This document shows, piece after piece, positions 60,786 to 64,000 of a stretch of DNA of 64,000 nt (positions within the stretch are counted from its first letter, which is position 1; each line of letters begins with the position of its first letter). The stretch lies in assembly GCA_017934475.1 (NCBI GenBank), contig JAGBJN010000006.1:238775-302774 (forward strand), read 5' to 3'. A program made the position numbers and the translations under genes. Below the pieces are notes generated by a model. It saw nothing but the letters and a program-made list of their open reading frames with translations, had not been told where the DNA came from and made no database searches. The DNA comes from Clostridia bacterium (GTDB taxonomy: Bacteria > Bacillota > Clostridia > TANB77 > CAG-508).

Positions 60786-60830
60786 AGTAAATTCCTCCTT
60801 TCTGGGTGTACCCATTTAGAGTTTACTATG
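60783..60830 (-). promoter_or_regulatory. Leader hairpin enclosing the PAP2 start codon
   Basis: On plus, CATAGTAAA (60783-60791) pairs with TTTACTATG (60822-60830), and inside it TGGGT pairs with ACCCA (60803-60814). On minus the ATG is in the lower stem and the GGAGG in the bulge. Confidence 0.55.
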
Positions 60831-60914
60831 AAGGTTTTTAGTTAATCAAGAAACTTACTTTCACATCGCTTATTTTCTTTGACACTTTTAGTAACAATGC
60901 TTATTTTTAGTCAT

Positions 60915-61541
60915 TTATATTATATCATTTTTATTAGAAATATTTTTAACTACAATTATTATTTTTATAATTAAAATAATAAATATAATTGCAGTTAAAT
61001 AGGTTTGTCTTGAAATTGCAAAAAATAATATTGCAAATGTTTCTGTGATAAGTGATATTACATTTAATATTCTTTGAATTTTTTTATTATCAACAAATTG
61101 TATTATCAGTTCTGCTATTCCTATTAATGATAAAAATGACAGTATTATTATATATGAAATTTTTATGATATTACTAATATCGTTTGTACCAATTAAAGAT
61201 ACAGAATATATAAAATCCTCTGTTTTTTTTGCATATAATGGTAAAAATATAAATAAAACACTTATTATATCTAGTAGTCCATAGATTAAGTTATTTGTTC
61301 TTTTCATATTGGTTGTATTCTCATTTTTAGCAATATCAATAATCTCTTCATTTGATAATAATTCATCTATAGTTTTACCAAATAATTTTGCTATATCTTT
61401 TAATGAAGCAATATTGGGATAACCTTTCCCACTTTCCCATTTTGACACAGCAGTTCTTGATACATATAATTTTTCTGCTAATTGTTCTTGAGTCCATTTA
61501 TTTTGATTTCTTAGTTTCTGTATTTTTTCTCCAAACTCCAT
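60915..61541 (-). CDS. HTH-XRE regulator with membrane domain
   Basis: The 208-residue protein has an N-terminal XRE HTH (MEFGEKIQKLRNQNKWTQEQ, LAEKLYVSRTAVSKWESGKG) and about four hydrophobic helices (from IYGLLDIISVLFIFLPLYA to IIFIILIIKIIIVVK) in the C-terminal two thirds. This is a membrane-bound transcription factor type. Targets unknown; the PAP2 and methyltransferase genes beside it are candidates. It has an AGGAGAG site. Confidence 0.8.
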   Translation of the reverse strand: MEFGEKIQKLRNQNKWTQEQLAEKLYVSRTAVSKWESGKGYPNIASLKDIAKLFGKTIDELLSNEEIIDIAKNENTTNMKRTNNLIYGLLDIISVLFIFLPLYAKKTEDFIYSVSLIGTNDISNIIKISYIIILSFLSLIGIAELIIQFVDNKKIQRILNVISLITETFAILFFAISRQTYLTAIIFIILIIKIIIVVKNISNKNDII

Positions 61542-61567
61542 ATATTATCTCTCCTAGATTTTGTAAT

Positions 61568-62275
61568 TTATTTAATAGCTTTATTAATCCAATTTTCATA
61601 AAACTTTAGTTGTTTTTCTGTATGAAAATAATGCTCTCCGTTTTCTAGTATTGATAATTCACAGTTAAATTTATTACAAAAATCTCTTATAATATTTTTG
61701 TCTTGAAGATTATCTTTATTTCCATATAAAATAGAAGTCTTTATATTCCAATTAGTTATTGGATTATTTTTAACATATTCATAGTAATCCCAATATAATG
61801 TTTGTCCAAAATCTGTTTTAATTTCTTGCTTTTCTTTTAACATTTCTTCAGTTGTATTACTCCATAACATCATATTATCAATGATAACTTTCATATTTAC
61901 AACAGGAGATAAAAATGCACATTGTTTAATATCTTCATCTTTATATGCTAATAAACTAAAATATGCTCCCATACTACAAGCCCATAAATTTATTTCTTCA
62001 TAGTTTTGTTTAGCATATTCAATTATTTGATTTAAGTCTTTTATACAGTTTTGAACGTTGCATAGATAACTTGTATTATCTTTTCTTTCTCCATGTTCTG
62101 GTAAATCAAAACTTAATAATTGATAACCTTTGCAAATAACTTTTTCTGCTAATATTTTTATAATCTCATCTTCTTTATTTGACATATTTCCATGTACTGC
62201 TATAAAAACTTTATTACTCTTTTCTCCCCAAACTATAGAAGGAATATAATTTATATTTATTCTTGCTGTTTTCAT
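61568..62275 (-). CDS. Alpha/beta hydrolase
   Basis: The 235-residue protein has the nucleophile elbow WACSMGAYFSLLAY (Ser in A-C-S-M-G), VFIAVHGNMSNKED near the oxyanion region, and a C-terminal Asp and His (YGNKDNLQDK, GEHYFHTEKQ). No signal peptide. Substrate unknown; probably an esterase or peptidase-like enzyme. GGAGAT-like site precedes the ATG. Confidence 0.78.
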   Translation of the reverse strand: MKTARININYIPSIVWGEKSNKVFIAVHGNMSNKEDEIIKILAEKVICKGYQLLSFDLPEHGERKDNTSYLCNVQNCIKDLNQIIEYAKQNYEEINLWACSMGAYFSLLAYKDEDIKQCAFLSPVVNMKVIIDNMMLWSNTTEEMLKEKQEIKTDFGQTLYWDYYEYVKNNPITNWNIKTSILYGNKDNLQDKNIIRDFCNKFNCELSILENGEHYFHTEKQLKFYENWINKAIK

Positions 62276-62308
62276 TATAAAATCTCCTCTAGAAATTGCT
62301 ATTTATCT

Positions 62309-63664
62309 TTATTTTAATTCTAAAACTGCGATTGACTCTGTGTGGGATGTATAAGGAAACATATCTACTGGTACTACATTAGTTATTTCATATTTTTCTT
62401 CTAATAGTTTTAAATCTCTAACCATTGTTGCAGGATTACAACTAATATATATGAATTTCTTTGGTTCTACTGCTAATACATTTGAAATTGTGTTTTCATC
62501 CAAACCTTTTCTTGGAGGATCTACTATAATCGCATCAGGGTATATTTGTTTCTTTTCCATAAGGTTTGAAAATACTTTTTCTACATCACCTGCATAAAAT
62601 TCTATATTTTCAATATTATTTATTTTTGCATTTTCTTTTGCATCATCAATTGCTTGTTCTACAATTTCTATACCATAGACTTTTTTTACAAAACTTGATG
62701 CAAATATTCCTATTGTACCAATTCCACAATATAAATCAAATAGTATATCATCCTTACTTAACTCTGCCATTTCTAATGCTGTATTATAAAGTACCTCTGC
62801 TTGAACAGGATTTACTTGATAGAATGATTTTGGAGAAATTTTGAATGTGTAATCTCCTAAAATATCATAAATAAATCCATCTCCATGTATTACAATATTT
62901 TCTTTTCCAAGTATTACATTTGTATTTTCTTTATTTACATTTTTAATAATTGTTTTAACATTGTAAGCTTTAACAAGCATTTCAATTAATTCTTGTTCTT
63001 TTGGAATTTTAGTTCCATTTATCACAAGAATACACATTATTTCATGGGTTCTAACTCCTACTTTTATAACTATATGTCTTACTAATCCTTCTAAAGTTTC
63101 TTCATCATATGCTGACACATTATTCTCTTTCATAAATTTGTATATAGCAAATGCAATTTTTTCAGATAAAGGATTTTGTATTAAGCATTCCTTCATTGGA
63201 ATTATTTCATGTGTTCTTTCAGCAAATATACCAATAACAGGCTCTCCCTCTTTATTTATTCCAACAGGATATTGAGCCTTATTTCTATAATTATATGGAT
63301 TTCCCATCCCTATTACTTTTTCAACTTTTACTTTGTTTTCTCCAAATGTTTTATTGAATAGAGTTTGAACCATATTTTGTTTTATATTTAATGTTTCTTC
63401 ATAATCAATATGTCTCATGTCACATCCACCACATCTTTTGTATGTTTCACAATCCGCTTCTACTCTATAAGGAGATTTTTCTATTATTTCTAGTACTTTT
63501 CCAAATCCATATGATGCAAGTACCTTTACAATAACTATTTTTACTTTTTCATCTTTCATAGCATTAGGAATAAACACAGTAAAGTTATCTATTTTAGCAA
63601 CACCCTCTCCATTCATTCCATAATCTAAAATTTTTACTTCGTATTCTTCATTTTTCTTTATCAT
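62309..63664 (-). CDS. 23S rRNA uracil-C5 methyltransferase RlmCD-type
   Basis: The 451-residue protein has a TRAM domain at the start (VKILDYGMNGEGVAKIDNF, VKIVIVKVLASYGFGKVLEI) and an Fe-S site (Cys72, Cys78, Cys81 in CETYKRCGGCDMRH). The SAM motif is LFDLYCGIGTIGIFAS and the catalytic Cys is in YISCNPATMVRDL. It makes m5U in 23S rRNA; in Bacillota one enzyme, RlmCD, often does both sites. The tail is full length. Confidence 0.92.
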   Translation of the reverse strand: MIKKNEEYEVKILDYGMNGEGVAKIDNFTVFIPNAMKDEKVKIVIVKVLASYGFGKVLEIIEKSPYRVEADCETYKRCGGCDMRHIDYEETLNIKQNMVQTLFNKTFGENKVKVEKVIGMGNPYNYRNKAQYPVGINKEGEPVIGIFAERTHEIIPMKECLIQNPLSEKIAFAIYKFMKENNVSAYDEETLEGLVRHIVIKVGVRTHEIMCILVINGTKIPKEQELIEMLVKAYNVKTIIKNVNKENTNVILGKENIVIHGDGFIYDILGDYTFKISPKSFYQVNPVQAEVLYNTALEMAELSKDDILFDLYCGIGTIGIFASSFVKKVYGIEIVEQAIDDAKENAKINNIENIEFYAGDVEKVFSNLMEKKQIYPDAIIVDPPRKGLDENTISNVLAVEPKKFIYISCNPATMVRDLKLLEEKYEITNVVPVDMFPYTSHTESIAVLELK

Positions 63665-63684
63665 CTGATTAACCTCTTATAAAA

Positions 63685-63716
63685 AATTAGGATAAGTATT
63701 TATCCTTATCCTAATT
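63685..63716 (-). terminator. Hairpin upstream of rlmCD
   Basis: Perfect 12-bp arms AATTAGGATAAG and CTTATCCTAATT with an 8-nt loop and, on minus, a run of T. No gene ends here on minus in this window, so it may be the terminator of a gene beyond the edge or a 5' attenuator of rlmCD. The stretch 63717-63902 holds nothing else clear. Confidence 0.6.
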
Positions 63717-63902
63717 ATATATTAATATATTTTTTATATCAATGATTTTTATTTTTTTATTTTAATTATCTTTTTCCAAAGTATAAATACTATTATATAA
63801 ATTTAATAGTCATTGTTTGTTATAATAAATAATATAAAAATTCTCTCATTATTTTTTTTATGTTGTATTACAATTGATGTGAAACAAAGTTATAAAAATT
63901 GA

Positions 63903-63974
63903 ATAAGTGATTCAAATCATATATAATTGAGTTGCAAAACCAAAAATTATATAAAGGAGATTTGAATCACTTAT
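63903..63974 (+). repeat. 16-bp perfect inverted repeat masking the next start
   Basis: ATAAGTGATTCAAATC (63903-63918) and GATTTGAATCACTTAT (63959-63974) pair, with a further 9-bp inner stem (63921-63929 and 63946-63954). The right arm contains the end of the ribosome site and two bases of the ATG of the next gene. This resembles the 5' end of some insertion elements. Confidence 0.75.
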
Positions 63975-64000
63975 GAATAATAGTATAACAGAAAATAATA
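63973..64000 (+). CDS. Partial gene at the right edge (possible transposase start)
   Basis: Nine codons (MNNSITENN) follow the inverted repeat, with AAGGAG at 63954-63959, 13 nt before the ATG. The product cannot be identified from this fragment. The masked start is seen in insertion elements. Confidence 0.3.

Overview
The window is very AT-rich (under 30% GC by eye in most lines) and comes from a spore-forming Bacillota, most likely an uncultured Clostridia-class gut lineage. The evidence is SigH, SpoIIM, YtxC and CotJABC; the canonical ylxM-ffh-rpsP-khpA-rimM-trmD-rplS block; Shine-Dalgarno sites of the GGAGG type; and a sortase with an LPXTG protein. The species cannot be named from the sequence.

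Layout. 1-375 is the N-terminus of an alpha-glucan phosphorylase running off the left edge. It belongs functionally with the glycogen genes at 11.4-15.4 kb (GT4 glycogen-synthase-like enzyme, DUF4912 protein, GH57 branching enzyme). 0.5-4.8 kb holds an MFS transporter, dprA, a HigBA-type toxin-antitoxin pair bracketed by two copies of one terminator hairpin, folD and a Cys-rich membrane peptide. 4.9-9.9 kb is a plus-strand run of tsaE, tsaB, rimI and a LonB-type protease. 10-16.7 kb holds membrane and YlbF genes, the glycogen genes, ytxC and a rhodanese. 16.7-22 kb is tgt with a WG-repeat protein, a TIGR04086 protein and a degenerate SecD/SecF pair. 22.2-23.4 kb is a convergent sortase and its likely LPQTG substrate.

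23.6-27.8 kb is the SRP/ribosomal operon, with a frameshifted rimM. 27.9-28.4 kb is a second toxin-antitoxin pair with a frameshifted toxin. 28.5-31 kb holds folA, thyA and a divergent second thyA of foreign composition. 31-39.3 kb holds a PflX-type radical SAM protein, an acyl-ACP thioesterase, a RelA/SpoT-like protein, cotJABC, two phosphatase-family genes, tsaC and small proteins. 39.3-48 kb is mostly core: ychF, tRNA-Thr, sigH, rqcH, xerD, spoIIM, endonuclease Q, tmcAL and rnhA.

48-63.7 kb is a long minus-strand accessory stretch: DUF2207, CYTH, Pr6Pr, metallo-beta-lactamase folds, a HEWTH metalloprotease-like protein, phosphoesterase, kinase, phosphorylase, BRO-family, acetyltransferase, methyltransferase, PAP2, regulator and hydrolase genes, ending in rlmCD. 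Several genes here are broken by one base. The right edge starts a gene whose initiation region lies in a perfect 16-bp inverted repeat, like the end of an insertion element.

How the genes work together. TsaE, TsaB and TsaC make the t6A tRNA modification. Tgt, TrmD, TmcAL, RlmCD and RimI modify tRNA, rRNA or ribosomal protein. FolD, FolA and ThyA form the folate/thymidylate cycle. SigH, SpoIIM, YtxC and CotJ are sporulation genes. Points most worth a second look are the RelA/SpoT-like protein, the paired leader repeats at 57.5 and 59.3 kb, the hairpin-bracketed toxin-antitoxin module, the foreign thyA, the SecDF pair lacking its signature residues, and the cluster of single-base gene disruptions.
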